Below, piece after piece: positions 36,842 through 46,604 of a stretch of 64,000 nt of DNA. The stretch's first letter is position 1; each line of letters starts with the position of its first letter. The DNA lies in the NCBI RefSeq assembly GCF_027853335.1, contig NZ_JAFEUS010000002.1:372001-436000 (forward strand). The letters run 5' to 3'. The notes beneath the pieces were generated by a model. It was not told where the DNA came from. It searched no databases and saw only the letters and a list, made by a program, of their open reading frames with translations. The position numbers and the translations under genes were made by a program. Origin of the DNA: Leucobacter sp. UCMA 4100. GTDB lineage: Bacteria > Actinomycetota > Actinomycetes > Actinomycetales > Microbacteriaceae.

Positions 36842-37881
36842 GGCGTCTCAAGTCTATTGCGCACCGCTGACACTCCGAGATCGGGGTGGTCAACAAAGAT
36901 GCCGTCGACCCCAGTCAAGAGCACTTCTTGCATCTCGCCCATCCAGTCGCCCCATGCCGCAGGGTGCGCCCCGATACGAAAGCGCTGCATCAGAAAGCTA
37001 TTCTCTGGCCGCAGCGTCCAGGTGTACACGAGCAGGTCTCTCGCGTGGGCGCGCTGCACGAGGTCGTTAATGCCCTTGGCGATGCCGAGCACCCCGTAAA
37101 TGAAGAGGTCGCGCTTAGCGACGCTGATGCCGTGCACGCGCCCGCGCAAGCTGTCGAGCCCCTCATCGCTGCGGTACCACTCAAACGTTTTGGCGTGTTC
37201 TTCGCCGAGCTCACTCACCTCATCGGCTGGTGCGCCACGCGTCTCAAGCAAGAAGATGTACGTCGCTTCGAGCCCATCACGCTGCAGCTGCTCGAGTATT
37301 TCGAGCTCAAAGCACTCGATCGTGAGCTGACTCGACCTGTCCTGCCAGCCGGCGAGGCGAAGTTCGCGGTGCAAGAGTTCGGCGATCGAAATACCAATCG
37401 ACGCGAAATAGGTCGCGTGCTTCACCTCGATCACAACGCCCGGCGCGGTCTCCCGCTGATCCGCCGCTTCGTCGACGATCGCGAGCACCTCGGCAAGCCG
37501 CAGCATCGGCTCCTGCCCCTCGTAGGCGAGATTGTCGCTGCGCACCTTGCGAAGCCGCTCAGTCGCACGCAACGTTTGCAACTCGGCCCAGGTGAAGTCT
37601 TCGGTAAACCAGCCGGTGTGCGAGACCCCGTCGATGACGCGGGTCGTTTTGCGGTCGCGAAACTTCGGGTGATCGGCGACGTCAGTCGTGCCTGAAATCT
37701 CGTTCTCATGCCTCACCACGAGCACCCCATCGCGGGTTGCCACGACATCTGGTTCGACCGCGTCAGCACCGAGCTCGAAGGCGAGCCGGTACGACGATGC
37801 GGTGTGCTCGGGGCGGTAGCCGGGAGCACCGCGGTGGCCAATCACGATGGGGGTCGAAGACGATAACGAACTCATACTCAT
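36838..37881 (-). CDS. Glycerophosphodiester phosphodiesterase family protein
   Basis: 347 aa. The GDPD signature is clear: GHRGAPGYRPEHT with the first catalytic His/Arg, then AVEPDVVATRDGVLVVRHE with the second His and the Glu/Asp metal ligands, and IEVKHATYF near 170. There is no signal peptide, so it probably cleaves glycerophosphodiesters inside the cell, giving glycerol-3-phosphate that GlpD (42-44 kb) could oxidise. ATG 37881 and ATG 37875 are both possible; a TACGCT element at 37884-37889 would favour 37875. It overlaps pcrA by 4 nt. Confidence 0.9.
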   Translation of the reverse strand: MSMSSLSSSTPIVIGHRGAPGYRPEHTASSYRLAFELGADAVEPDVVATRDGVLVVRHENEISGTTDVADHPKFRDRKTTRVIDGVSHTGWFTEDFTWAELQTLRATERLRKVRSDNLAYEGQEPMLRLAEVLAIVDEAADQRETAPGVVIEVKHATYFASIGISIAELLHRELRLAGWQDRSSQLTIECFELEILEQLQRDGLEATYIFLLETRGAPADEVSELGEEHAKTFEWYRSDEGLDSLRGRVHGISVAKRDLFIYGVLGIAKGINDLVQRAHARDLLVYTWTLRPENSFLMQRFRIGAHPAAWGDWMGEMQEVLLTGVDGIFVDHPDLGVSAVRNRLETP

Positions 37882-38004
37882 TGAGCGTAGTGTGCGTCAC
37901 CTGAAACATCTGAATGATTCAGGCAACTATCGATAATGACAATTAGACTGGCCACATAACGCAACGACGCCCACTTCTCTCATTATCGAAAGGGACGCCG
38001 CTTC

Positions 38005-38820
38005 ATGAGCAATCCGGCACTCCGCAATAACCCCGCCTTCAGTGGTAAGACCATGTCGGCAGAAGAGCTTCGTCAGCTGTACGACGCTTCTGCCGCCGCT
38101 CCGCCAGCGCAAAAGGCTGAGATTCAGAAGAACATGCCCGTCGAGGGCGCTTCTGATGATCCCATGACCTACGAAGACACGATTCACAAGACGGCAGCGC
38201 TTCTTGGCACGACCATCGCCGCGGCAGCGGTGGGGTGGATCATGCCCGGCCTGCTCCTCGTGGGCGTCATCGGCGGTCTCGTCTTTGGCCTCATCCAGGC
38301 GTTCAAGCGCGAGCCGAACCTCTTCCTCATCTTTGGCTACGCGATTCTTCAGGGCGTCGCGCTCGGCGCGATCTCGGGAATCCTCAATGCCTCCTACCCC
38401 GGCATTGTCTCGCAGGCGCTCATCGGCACCCTCTCGGTGTTCGGTGTCATGCTGCTGCTCTTCCGCTCGGGCAAGGTTCGCACGAGCCCGAAGATGACGA
38501 AGATCGTGCTCGGCGCAATGCTCGGCTACTTCGTCTTTTCGATGGTCAACTTTGTGCTGATGCTGACCGGCGTCACCACCGATGCCTGGGGCCTGCGCAC
38601 CGGCGTTGAGATCTTCGGTATTCCCCTCGGCGTAGTGATCGGCATTCTTGCCATCCTGCTCGCGTCGTACTCGCTCGTCATGGACTTCGAGTTCGTCAAG
38701 AACGGTGTTGAGTCACGCGTGCCCCGCCGCTACGGCTGGATGGCCGCGTACGGCCTCACCGTGACCCTCATCTGGCTGTACATGGAGATCCTGCGTCTCC
38801 TCGCGATCTTCCGCGACTAG
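38005..38820 (+). CDS. Bax inhibitor-1/YccA family membrane protein
   Basis: 271 aa with a hydrophilic N-terminal region of about 60 residues and seven membrane helices. The actinobacterial Bax1-I type (cd10433-like) is recognisable from TYEDTIHKTAALLGTTI and the final segment RRYGWMAAYGLTVTLIWLYMEILRLL. BI-1 proteins are pH-dependent cation/Ca2+ leak channels in bacteria and eukaryotes; the physiological role in actinobacteria is unclear. ATG 38005 follows AAAGGGA by about 11 nt. A strong terminator follows. Confidence 0.88.
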   Translation: MSNPALRNNPAFSGKTMSAEELRQLYDASAAAPPAQKAEIQKNMPVEGASDDPMTYEDTIHKTAALLGTTIAAAAVGWIMPGLLLVGVIGGLVFGLIQAFKREPNLFLIFGYAILQGVALGAISGILNASYPGIVSQALIGTLSVFGVMLLLFRSGKVRTSPKMTKIVLGAMLGYFVFSMVNFVLMLTGVTTDAWGLRTGVEIFGIPLGVVIGILAILLASYSLVMDFEFVKNGVESRVPRRYGWMAAYGLTVTLIWLYMEILRLLAIFRD

Positions 38821-38839
38821 CCGCCAAGGTCGTTGCCTC

Positions 38840-38871
38840 AGGTGCCTTCCCGCTTCGGCGGGAGGGCACCT
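38840..38871 (+). terminator. Rho-independent terminator of the BI-1 family gene
   Basis: Arms AGGTGCC/GGCACCT with inner CCCGC/GCGGG close a TTCG tetraloop, followed by TTTTT at 38871-38875. A textbook intrinsic terminator 20 nt after the stop. Confidence 0.93.
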
Positions 38872-38979
38872 TTTTGTTGGCGCTGTCGCCGCGCCCCTCA
38901 GCGCGACCCGGGTCGAAGCTCGGGGCCGTTGTTGGTGCTAGCGCGGGTTGCCGGAGTGGCTTGCACGACTGTTTCAGAT

Positions 38980-39035
38980 CTACTTGACGAAAAGCAGGGT
39001 GTTTTCGCCTGAACACCCTGCTTTTCGTCAAGTAG
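38980..39035. repeat. Perfect 24-bp inverted repeat with 8-nt loop
   Basis: The left arm (38980-39003, beginning CTACTTGACG and ending GGGTGTT) is the exact reverse complement of the right arm (39012-39035); the loop is TTCGCCTG. It sits in a 376-nt gap that already has a terminator at each end for the flanking genes, so it is not needed as one, and it is less GC-rich than its surroundings. Possible readings are a dispersed REP/MITE-like element or a cis-encoded structured RNA. I could not find a second copy in the window. Confidence 0.85.
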
Positions 39036-39202
39036 ACACCCAAAACGCAAACACGCCTGCGGAAGCAACGCCGCGGCCCCTACCGAAGCGAAGCCCGCCA
39101 AGTCGACGCTAACCGAAGCGATGCCTGCCGAAACAACGCCAAGGCACCGACCGAAGGAGAGGCCCGTAGACCGAGACCCACCCCACCCCGCCCGGCACAA
39201 CA
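39036..39202. repeat. Degenerate short repeats in the BI-1/guaA gap
   Basis: Imperfect copies of ACCGAAGCGA-GCC-GCC recur at about 30-nt spacing (near 39080, 39113 and 39148). No gene is supported: the minus strand gives only a short hydrophobic Ala/Gly/Val/Ser reading without ribosome site or family likeness. With the inverted repeat at 38980-39035 this fills the otherwise gene-free 38876-39256. Confidence 0.4.
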
Positions 39203-39235
39203 AAGGGCCCCCGCCGCAACACGCGCGACGAGGGC
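39203..39235 (-). terminator. Probable terminator of guaA
   Basis: GGGCCC arms at both ends enclose a partly paired GC-rich segment. On the minus strand it is followed by TTTGTTGT, about 20 nt after the guaA stop at 39257. Confidence 0.6.
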
Positions 39236-39256
39236 CCAGAGCTTATGCGGGAGGGG

Positions 39257-40828
39257 TTACTCCCACTCGATGGTTCCCGGGGGCTTCGGGGTCACGTCGA
39301 GCACGACGCGGTTCACCTCGGCCACCTGGCTCGTGATCTGGTGCGAGATGTGCGCGAGCACCTCGTAAGGAATGCGTACCCAGTCGGCCGTCATGGCGTC
39401 TTCAGTCATGACCGGGCGCAGCACGATCGGGTGACCGTAGGTGCGCTCGTCGTTCGTGACGCCAACCGAGCGTACGTCTGCGAGCAATACCACGGGGCAC
39501 TGCCAGATCTGGTCGTCGAGGCCGGCTCGGGTGAGCTCCTCGCGCACGATGAGGTCTGCAGCGCGAAGCACCTTGAGGCGCTCCTCGGTGACCTCGCCGA
39601 CGACGCGAATGCCGAGGCCCGGGCCTGGGAAGGGCTGGCGCGCGACGATCTTCTCAGGAAGGCCGAGCTCGCGACCGACCGCACGAACCTCGTCTTTGAA
39701 CAGGGCCGCGAGCGGCTCAACGAGTTCGAAGGTGAGGTCTTCTGGCAGGCCGCCAACGTTGTGGTGGCTCTTGATGTTCTTCGTGCCGTCGCCCACGCCC
39801 GACTCGACGAGGTCTGGGTAGATCGTTCCCTGTACCAGGAAGCGGATCGGGTCGTTCGCTTCTTTCGCTTCAGCGATCAGCTCACGCTGAGTCTGCTCGA
39901 AGACGCGAATGAACTCACGGCCAATAATCTTGCGCTTCTGCTCGGGGTCATTGACGCCGGCGAGTTCGCCGAGGAACTGTGCCTGCGCGTCGACGGTGAT
40001 GAGGCGCACGCCGGTTGACTTCACGAAGTCAACTTCAACCTGCTCCTGCTCGCCCTCGCGAAGCAGCCCGTGGTTCACGAAGACACAGGTGAGCTGGTCG
40101 CCCACGGCCTTCTGCACGAGTGCAGCCGAGACGGCAGAGTCAACGCCACCAGAAAGTGCACAGATGACACGGCCGGTTCCGACCTGCTCGCGAATCTTCG
40201 CGATCTGGTCTTCGACGATCGATGCTGCGGTCCAGGTGCCTTCGAGGCCGGCGATGCCGCGCACGAAGTTCGTGAACAGTTCGGTGCCGCGCTCTGAGGT
40301 GCGCAGCTCGGGAAGCCACTGGACACCGTAAACACGGCGCTCGTCGTTGCCGAATGCAGCGATGGGTGCTGCGTCGCTCGAAGCGATCGCCGTGAATCCC
40401 TCGGGCAGCCCGGTAACGGTTTCTTCGTGGCCAAGCTGTACCTTGGCGTCGCCTTCTGCCCCGACAAAGAGGGGCGAGGCCTGCGCGGTGACGGTGAACA
40501 CACCGTGCTCGGCCGCGCCAACGTTCTCGACCTTGCCGCCAAGTTTCGCGACAATCGCATGCATCCCGTAGCCAATGCCAAGAACAGGAATACCGAGGTC
40601 GAGAAGGTCTGCATCAAAGCTCGGAGCGTTGGGGTCGCTCACGAGGTTTGGTCCGGTGGTGAAGATGAGGGCGCTTGCCCCTCGCTTGCGCACTTCGTTC
40701 GCGGTGATCGAGTGAGGAACGAGTTCAGAAAACGCTCCGGTTTCACGCACGCGGCGTGCAACGAGCTGCGCATCTTGCGCACCAAAATCTACAACGAGCA
40801 CAGGGCCCTGGGTCGGCGTCTCACTCAT
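39257..40828 (-). CDS. guaA: GMP synthase with a degenerate glutaminase domain
   Basis: 523 aa, XMP to GMP amination. The ATP-pyrophosphatase domain (P-loop LSGGVDS, 225-231) and the dimerisation domain ([14 protein letters not shown] end) are fully conserved. The N-terminal class I glutamine amidotransferase domain is recognisable ([20 protein letters not shown]) but its active site is lost: the nucleophile motif CYG is GIGYGM with Gly86 (codon GGC), the GVQ(F/Y)HPE motif is GVQWLPE with Leu172, the SGGP oxyanion strand is TTGP (57-60) and SHGD is replaced by LGHE. Only Glu174 of the triad remains. The enzyme should therefore depend on free ammonia or a separate glutaminase. ATG 40828 has GGAG 8 nt upstream; it follows the DUF3817 gene after 19 nt. 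Confidence 0.93.
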   Translation of the reverse strand: MSETPTQGPVLVVDFGAQDAQLVARRVRETGAFSELVPHSITANEVRKRGASALIFTTGPNLVSDPNAPSFDADLLDLGIPVLGIGYGMHAIVAKLGGKVENVGAAEHGVFTVTAQASPLFVGAEGDAKVQLGHEETVTGLPEGFTAIASSDAAPIAAFGNDERRVYGVQWLPELRTSERGTELFTNFVRGIAGLEGTWTAASIVEDQIAKIREQVGTGRVICALSGGVDSAVSAALVQKAVGDQLTCVFVNHGLLREGEQEQVEVDFVKSTGVRLITVDAQAQFLGELAGVNDPEQKRKIIGREFIRVFEQTQRELIAEAKEANDPIRFLVQGTIYPDLVESGVGDGTKNIKSHHNVGGLPEDLTFELVEPLAALFKDEVRAVGRELGLPEKIVARQPFPGPGLGIRVVGEVTEERLKVLRAADLIVREELTRAGLDDQIWQCPVVLLADVRSVGVTNDERTYGHPIVLRPVMTEDAMTADWVRIPYEVLAHISHQITSQVAEVNRVVLDVTPKPPGTIEWE

Positions 40829-40847
40829 GACGCGATCTCCTTCGTGG

Positions 40848-41297
40848 TTATGCCGCAACTGCGGCTTCTCGTTTTTCGAGGTAAGCGTTTACCTGCTTCG
40901 CGGTGCGCCCTTCAAGGAAGAAGGAGAGGAAGGGAATGACCCCGCCAAGCGCGAGAAGCAGGAAACGCCAGAATGGCCACCTCATCGGGCTCCACAGCAT
41001 GAAGTTTGAGATGAGGTAGACCACGTAGAACCAGCCGTGAGCGATAAGAATCGCTTTGAAGAGGTTGAAGCCTTCGCGCACGAACTCTTCTTCCTGCCCC
41101 AGCGGAATCGTGGGGTAAAAGTGGAACGCACCCTGGGGTGTGTTCACAAAGAGCTCGACGCCAAAAGCGTACTTCATCACCATGACCGCGCACAGGAGCA
41201 AGAGCATGATGCCGGTCACAACCGAGGTGACCATGTAGGCCTTCAGAGCTTTGCGAATGCGAGGGAAATCTTCAATCTTGGGTTCAAGCACAGCCAT
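40848..41297 (-). CDS. DUF3817 integral membrane protein
   Basis: 149 aa with three to four membrane helices. The pattern near [20 protein letters not shown] and the C-terminal [17 protein letters not shown] is the DUF3817 signature. Function unknown; in actinobacteria it is regularly found between SURF1 and guaA, as here. The ATG lies 4 nt after the SURF1 stop; a TAGAAT element at 41304-41309, 6 nt upstream, could also drive a leaderless transcript. Confidence 0.88.
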   Translation of the reverse strand: MAVLEPKIEDFPRIRKALKAYMVTSVVTGIMLLLLCAVMVMKYAFGVELFVNTPQGAFHFYPTIPLGQEEEFVREGFNLFKAILIAHGWFYVVYLISNFMLWSPMRWPFWRFLLLALGGVIPFLSFFLEGRTAKQVNAYLEKREAAVAA

Positions 41298-41301
41298 GGC
41301 T

Positions 41302-42123
41302 CTATTCTACGCGTGCCTCACCTGATGATTCAGCCTGGAGTTGCATTAACTCGTGTTCCTTCTCCCAGGCGTCTCTCGTGAGGCGGTACCAGAAGAAGAT
41401 GGCGAAGGCAGCGAAGACGATCCACTCAATCGCGTAGAAGAGGTTGAGCCAGTTGATTTTCTCTTCGGGCAGCGGCGGGAAAGAGTCGATCTTGTCGAGC
41501 CCTTCTGGGGCATCTTCTGAAACAAGGTAGCCGGCAAAAGCGGTTCCCTGCCAGGGTTCCCAGAGGTTGATCGACTGGCCCGTCGCGAGAGCCTCGTAAA
41601 CGTCGAGGGGTTCGCCGGGGCCAGGAAGTACCGCGCCCTCTGAAGGCATGTAACGCCCCTCGATCTCGTGCACGGTGGTGAACGCGGGGTCGGTGTCGAG
41701 GGCTTCAAGGGCGGCCTGAGCCTCAGCTTCGCTCTCGGCCCACCCGACCGCGACGGTGAGGTGCTCGTCGGCCGCCTCGTTCTCGAAGTGGCTCACGACC
41801 CAGTAGCCCTTTTCGTTCTGGTTCATGCGCGAGCCAACGATGTACGAATCTCCGGGAACGAGACGCATCTCGTCGGTCACCATGCGGCCGCCCATGTCTT
41901 CGTTCACCGGCTGACCAGTCTTTGTGAGCTCGTGGATCTCGTAGCTCGTTTCAGAGTCGAGTGTCGTCTCGGTGAGCTTGACCGCCGTGCCCATCTGCCA
42001 CTGCGCGAGACCAGCGAATCCCGCGCCGACGGCGAGCGAGAGAATGAGCGCGAGGATCCACCTCGGCCGCATCATCACTCGAAGCAGTGTGGGGTCGCCT
42101 TCGTAGTGGGGGCGCTTGCTCAT
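41302..42123 (-). CDS. SURF1 family protein (cytochrome oxidase assembly)
   Basis: 273 aa with one helix near each end (about residues 20-42 and 230-250) and an extracytoplasmic domain between, the SURF1 topology. Motifs: RPRWILALILSLAVG at the first helix, GLAQWQMGTAVK, and NWLNLFYAIEWIVFAAFAIFFWYR at the second (split here: NWLNLFYAIEW then FAIFFWYR). SURF1 helps insert heme into the aa3 oxidase. ATG 42123 has CAGGAG 5 nt upstream. Confidence 0.85.
   Translation of the reverse strand: MSKRPHYEGDPTLLRVMMRPRWILALILSLAVGAGFAGLAQWQMGTAVKLTETTLDSETSYEIHELTKTGQPVNEDMGGRMVTDEMRLVPGDSYIVGSRMNQNEKGYWVVSHFENEAADEHLTVAVGWAESEAEAQAALEALDTDPAFTTVHEIEGRYMPSEGAVLPGPGEPLDVYEALATGQSINLWEPWQGTAFAGYLVSEDAPEGLDKIDSFPPLPEEKINWLNLFYAIEWIVFAAFAIFFWYRLTRDAWEKEHELMQLQAESSGEARVE
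41304..41309 (-). promoter_or_regulatory. Possible -10 element before DUF3817 gene
   Basis: TAGAAT on the minus strand ends 6 nt before the ATG. Part of it is the SURF1 stop codon, so read-through from SURF1 is an alternative. Confidence 0.35.
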
Positions 42124-42245
42124 GTGACTCCTGTTACTCGCAGAACCTACCCCTTGAGCCTACCCAGGTGTGGCTGAGAATTGCCGTGCGCAAACGCATG
42201 TGAGGCGTGCTACTCGCTGGCATCGCGAGCCCTCGAAGTCAGGCA

Positions 42246-43898
42246 CTACGGGCGATTATTGCGCACCCGGTCAGCAGCCTCGTCGGTGAGCTGCAGCTGG
42301 CTCTCGATCTCGGCGGCGACGCGCTCGAGGTAGCGCTGCACCTCGGTGTCGCGCTGCTGCTCGCTCCAGTCGAGTGCGGCCGCCATAAGGTCAGCAGCGA
42401 CGGGGGCGGCAGCGAGTCCACGATCTTCGGCCTCAATCGAGACGCGCGTGCGCCTCGTGAGAACGTCATCAAGGTGCAGCGCGCCCTCTGCTTCGCAGGC
42501 GTAGACGATCTCGGCGAGAAGCGTGTCATCGGCGCCAGGGAGCGTTGCCGAGAGCTCAGGCTTGGCCGCGAGGAGCTCACCAATCGCCCGCACGTCTGAG
42601 CCGTATCGACGCAGCAGGCGTTCTGACTGGCGAAGCGTGAGCCCGTGCTGCTCGGCAAAAATGGAGCGCCGGTTCCAGTGGGCGGCAAACGATTCGCCGC
42701 CGCGCAGCACCACCGTGTCGGTGACCGAAGTCGTGTGCGGGGCCACGTGATCAATGACGTCGGAGGCCATGACCCGATAGGTCGTAAGCTTTCCGCCCGC
42801 GATCATCGTGAGTCCCGGTTCGACCGTCGCAACCGTGTGCTCACGAGAGAGCGTCGAGGTGTTCTCGTCTTGACCGCTCAGCAGCGGCCTGAGGCCCGCG
42901 TACACCCCGAGCACGTCGTCACGGGTGATGGGGTGCTCGACGACGCGGTTGACCTGGTCAAGCAGGTAGTCGATGTCGGCCTGCGTCGCGGCGGGGTGAG
43001 CCTTATCGAGGTTCCAGTCGGTATCGGTCGTGCCAATGATCCAGTGCTTGCCCCAGGGCAGCACAAAGAGCACGCTCGTCGCAGTGCGCAAGAGTAGGCC
43101 TGCGTGCGAGTCGAAGCAGTCGCGTGGCACGACAATGTGCACGCCTTTCGAGGCGCGCACGCGGGGGCGGATCTCGGTCTCTGCGAGGCCGAGCACGTCG
43201 TCGGTCCACACGCCCGCCGCGATGACGATCTCTCGGGCGCGAATCGTGAAGGCCTCGTCACTTTCAAGGTCTCTTGCTACCACGCCAACAACGCGGCCGC
43301 CCTCGTGCACGAAGCCCTCGGCCCGAACGCGGCTCGCGGCGGCGGCTCCGTGATCGACAGCGGTGCGCACAGCAGAGACTACGAGCCTCGCATCGTCAAC
43401 CTGGCCGTCCCAGTAGCCGAGCCCACCAACGAACGCATCGTGCTTGAGCCCGGGTGCCACGCGTTTCAGCTGCCGCCGCGAGAAGTGGCGGTGAAAGCGC
43501 ATGCCGGCTTTCGTGCGCGAGGCCCTCGCGAAGAGGTCGTAGAGCAGCATGCCCGCCCCGACGTAGCAGCGTTCAATGACGGGCGTTTCGAGCGGGTACA
43601 GCAGCTTGATGGGGGTCACGAGGTGCGGTGCCAGGCGTTGCAAGAGGAGCCCGCGTTCGCTCAGCGCCTCGTGCACGAGCGAGAAGTTCAGTTGTTCGAG
43701 GTAGCGAATGCCGCCGTGAACGAGTTTCGATGATCGCGACGAGGTGCCAGACGCCCAGTCGCGTGCCTCGATGAGCCCGGTTTTGAGCCCGCGGGTTGCT
43801 GCGTCGAGAGCGGCCCCCGCCCCGGTGATGCCGCCACCGATCACGAGCACGTCTAGCTCTTCGGTGTGAAGTGAAGTGAGTGCTCGTGACCGGTTCAT
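42246..43898 (-). CDS. glpD: Aerobic glycerol-3-phosphate dehydrogenase
   Basis: 550 aa FAD enzyme: dinucleotide-binding VLVIGGGITGAGAALDAA (residues 16-33), SSRSSKLVHGGIRYLE, and the C-terminal DAO_C cap with LRQSERLLRRYG. Oxidises glycerol-3-phosphate to DHAP at the membrane and passes electrons to quinone. It starts 5 nt after guaB3 ends, so it is transcribed with guaB-guaB3; an enzymatic link is not obvious. Translation starts at ATG 43896-43898. Confidence 0.94.
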   Translation of the reverse strand: MNRSRALTSLHTEELDVLVIGGGITGAGAALDAATRGLKTGLIEARDWASGTSSRSSKLVHGGIRYLEQLNFSLVHEALSERGLLLQRLAPHLVTPIKLLYPLETPVIERCYVGAGMLLYDLFARASRTKAGMRFHRHFSRRQLKRVAPGLKHDAFVGGLGYWDGQVDDARLVVSAVRTAVDHGAAAASRVRAEGFVHEGGRVVGVVARDLESDEAFTIRAREIVIAAGVWTDDVLGLAETEIRPRVRASKGVHIVVPRDCFDSHAGLLLRTATSVLFVLPWGKHWIIGTTDTDWNLDKAHPAATQADIDYLLDQVNRVVEHPITRDDVLGVYAGLRPLLSGQDENTSTLSREHTVATVEPGLTMIAGGKLTTYRVMASDVIDHVAPHTTSVTDTVVLRGGESFAAHWNRRSIFAEQHGLTLRQSERLLRRYGSDVRAIGELLAAKPELSATLPGADDTLLAEIVYACEAEGALHLDDVLTRRTRVSIEAEDRGLAAAPVAADLMAAALDWSEQQRDTEVQRYLERVAAEIESQLQLTDEAADRVRNNRP

Positions 43899-43903
43899 GG
43901 CGG

Positions 43904-45025
43904 TTACCGTTCTACGTGAACAATGTCGACCCGCTGGAATTCCTTCAGGTCTGAGTAGCCCGTGGTTGCCATCGCCCGTCGCAACGCCCCGATGAGGTTC
44001 GAGGTGCCGTCGGCCGAGTCAGCGGGCCCATTGATGATCTGTTCGAAGGGGGCGACGGCCCCCGCATTCATGCGAGCGCCCCGTGGCAGCTCGTCGTGGT
44101 AGGCCTCTTGGCCCCAGTGCCAGCCGCGTCCCGGTGCATCGCTCGCGCGTGCGAGTGCCGCTCCAAGCATGACCGCGTCGGCTCCGCAGGCCATCGCCTT
44201 GATGAGGTCACCCGAGGTGCCGAGGCCCCCATCGGCGATGACGTGCACGTAGCGCCCGCCCGACTCGTCGAGGTAGTCGGCGCGTGCGCCCGCGACATCG
44301 GCGATCGCCGAAGCCATGGGAGCACGAATGCCGAGCGTCGCTCTGGTGGTCGACGATGCACCGCCGCCAAAGCCCACAAGCACACCAGCAGCACCGGTGC
44401 GCATGAGGTGCAGCGCGGTCTTGTACGTTGCTGCGCCGCCCACGATGACGGGCACGTCGAGCTCGTAGATGAACTCCTTGAGGTTGAGCGGCTCCCGGTC
44501 TTCGTGCGAGACGTGCTCGGCCGAGACCGTGTTGCCGCGAATGACGAAGAGATCGACGCCCGCCTTCACGACCGTCTCGTAGTGCTCCTGGGTGCGATGT
44601 GGCGACAGCGCGCCAGCGACGACAACGCCTGCCTCGCGAATTTCCGCGAGGCGCTCCTGAATGAGTTCGCCGCGGATCGGCTGCGCGTAGACCTCACGCA
44701 TCTTGCGAAGCGCCTCGGTCGGATCGGTGATCTGAGCGAGCTCTTCGAGCACGGGTTCAGGATTTTCGTACCTGGTCCAGAGGCCCTCGAGGTTGAGCAC
44801 GCCGAGGCCGCCGAGCTTACCCAGCTGAATTGCCGTTGCCGGCGACATCACCGAGTCCATGGGGGCGCCAAGCACCGGAATGTCGAACTGAAAGGCGTCG
44901 ATTGACCACGACGTCGACACGAGCTCGGTGTCACGCGTGCGTCGGGTAGGAACAATACCGATCTCGTCAAAGGTGTAGACACGGCGTGCACGTTTGCCTC
45001 GCCCGATCTCGATCTCAGTGCTCAC
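43904..45025 (-). CDS. guaB3: GuaB3 family IMP dehydrogenase-related protein
   Basis: 373 aa IMPDH/GMPR barrel without CBS domains. The start (ARRVYTFDEIGIVPTRRTRD) and LGAPMDSVMSP are typical for GuaB3. The segment aligned to the IMPDH catalytic loop reads GFGGGASSTTRATLG, so the catalytic Cys of IMPDH is absent, a known trait of GuaB3. To my knowledge the reaction in actinobacteria is not settled. GTG 45025 has AAAGG about 7 nt upstream and lies 15 nt after the guaB stop, as in mycobacteria (Rv3411c-Rv3410c). Confidence 0.92.
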   Translation of the reverse strand: MSTEIEIGRGKRARRVYTFDEIGIVPTRRTRDTELVSTSWSIDAFQFDIPVLGAPMDSVMSPATAIQLGKLGGLGVLNLEGLWTRYENPEPVLEELAQITDPTEALRKMREVYAQPIRGELIQERLAEIREAGVVVAGALSPHRTQEHYETVVKAGVDLFVIRGNTVSAEHVSHEDREPLNLKEFIYELDVPVIVGGAATYKTALHLMRTGAAGVLVGFGGGASSTTRATLGIRAPMASAIADVAGARADYLDESGGRYVHVIADGGLGTSGDLIKAMACGADAVMLGAALARASDAPGRGWHWGQEAYHDELPRGARMNAGAVAPFEQIINGPADSADGTSNLIGALRRAMATTGYSDLKEFQRVDIVHVER

Positions 45026-45040
45026 GAAAAGCCTTTCTGG

Positions 45041-46591
<1,551 letters not shown>

Positions 46592-46604
46592 TCATGCGTT
46601 GTCT

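Noticed and set aside
38898-39203. 101-aa minus-strand reading through the BI-1/guaA gap
   Set aside because: It passes through the 24-bp inverted repeat and the degenerate repeats, has no ribosome site and no family likeness.
42124-42245. Possible hairpin CTCGC/GCGAG downstream of glpD
   Set aside because: A 5-bp stem without T-run in a GC-rich context is expected by chance.
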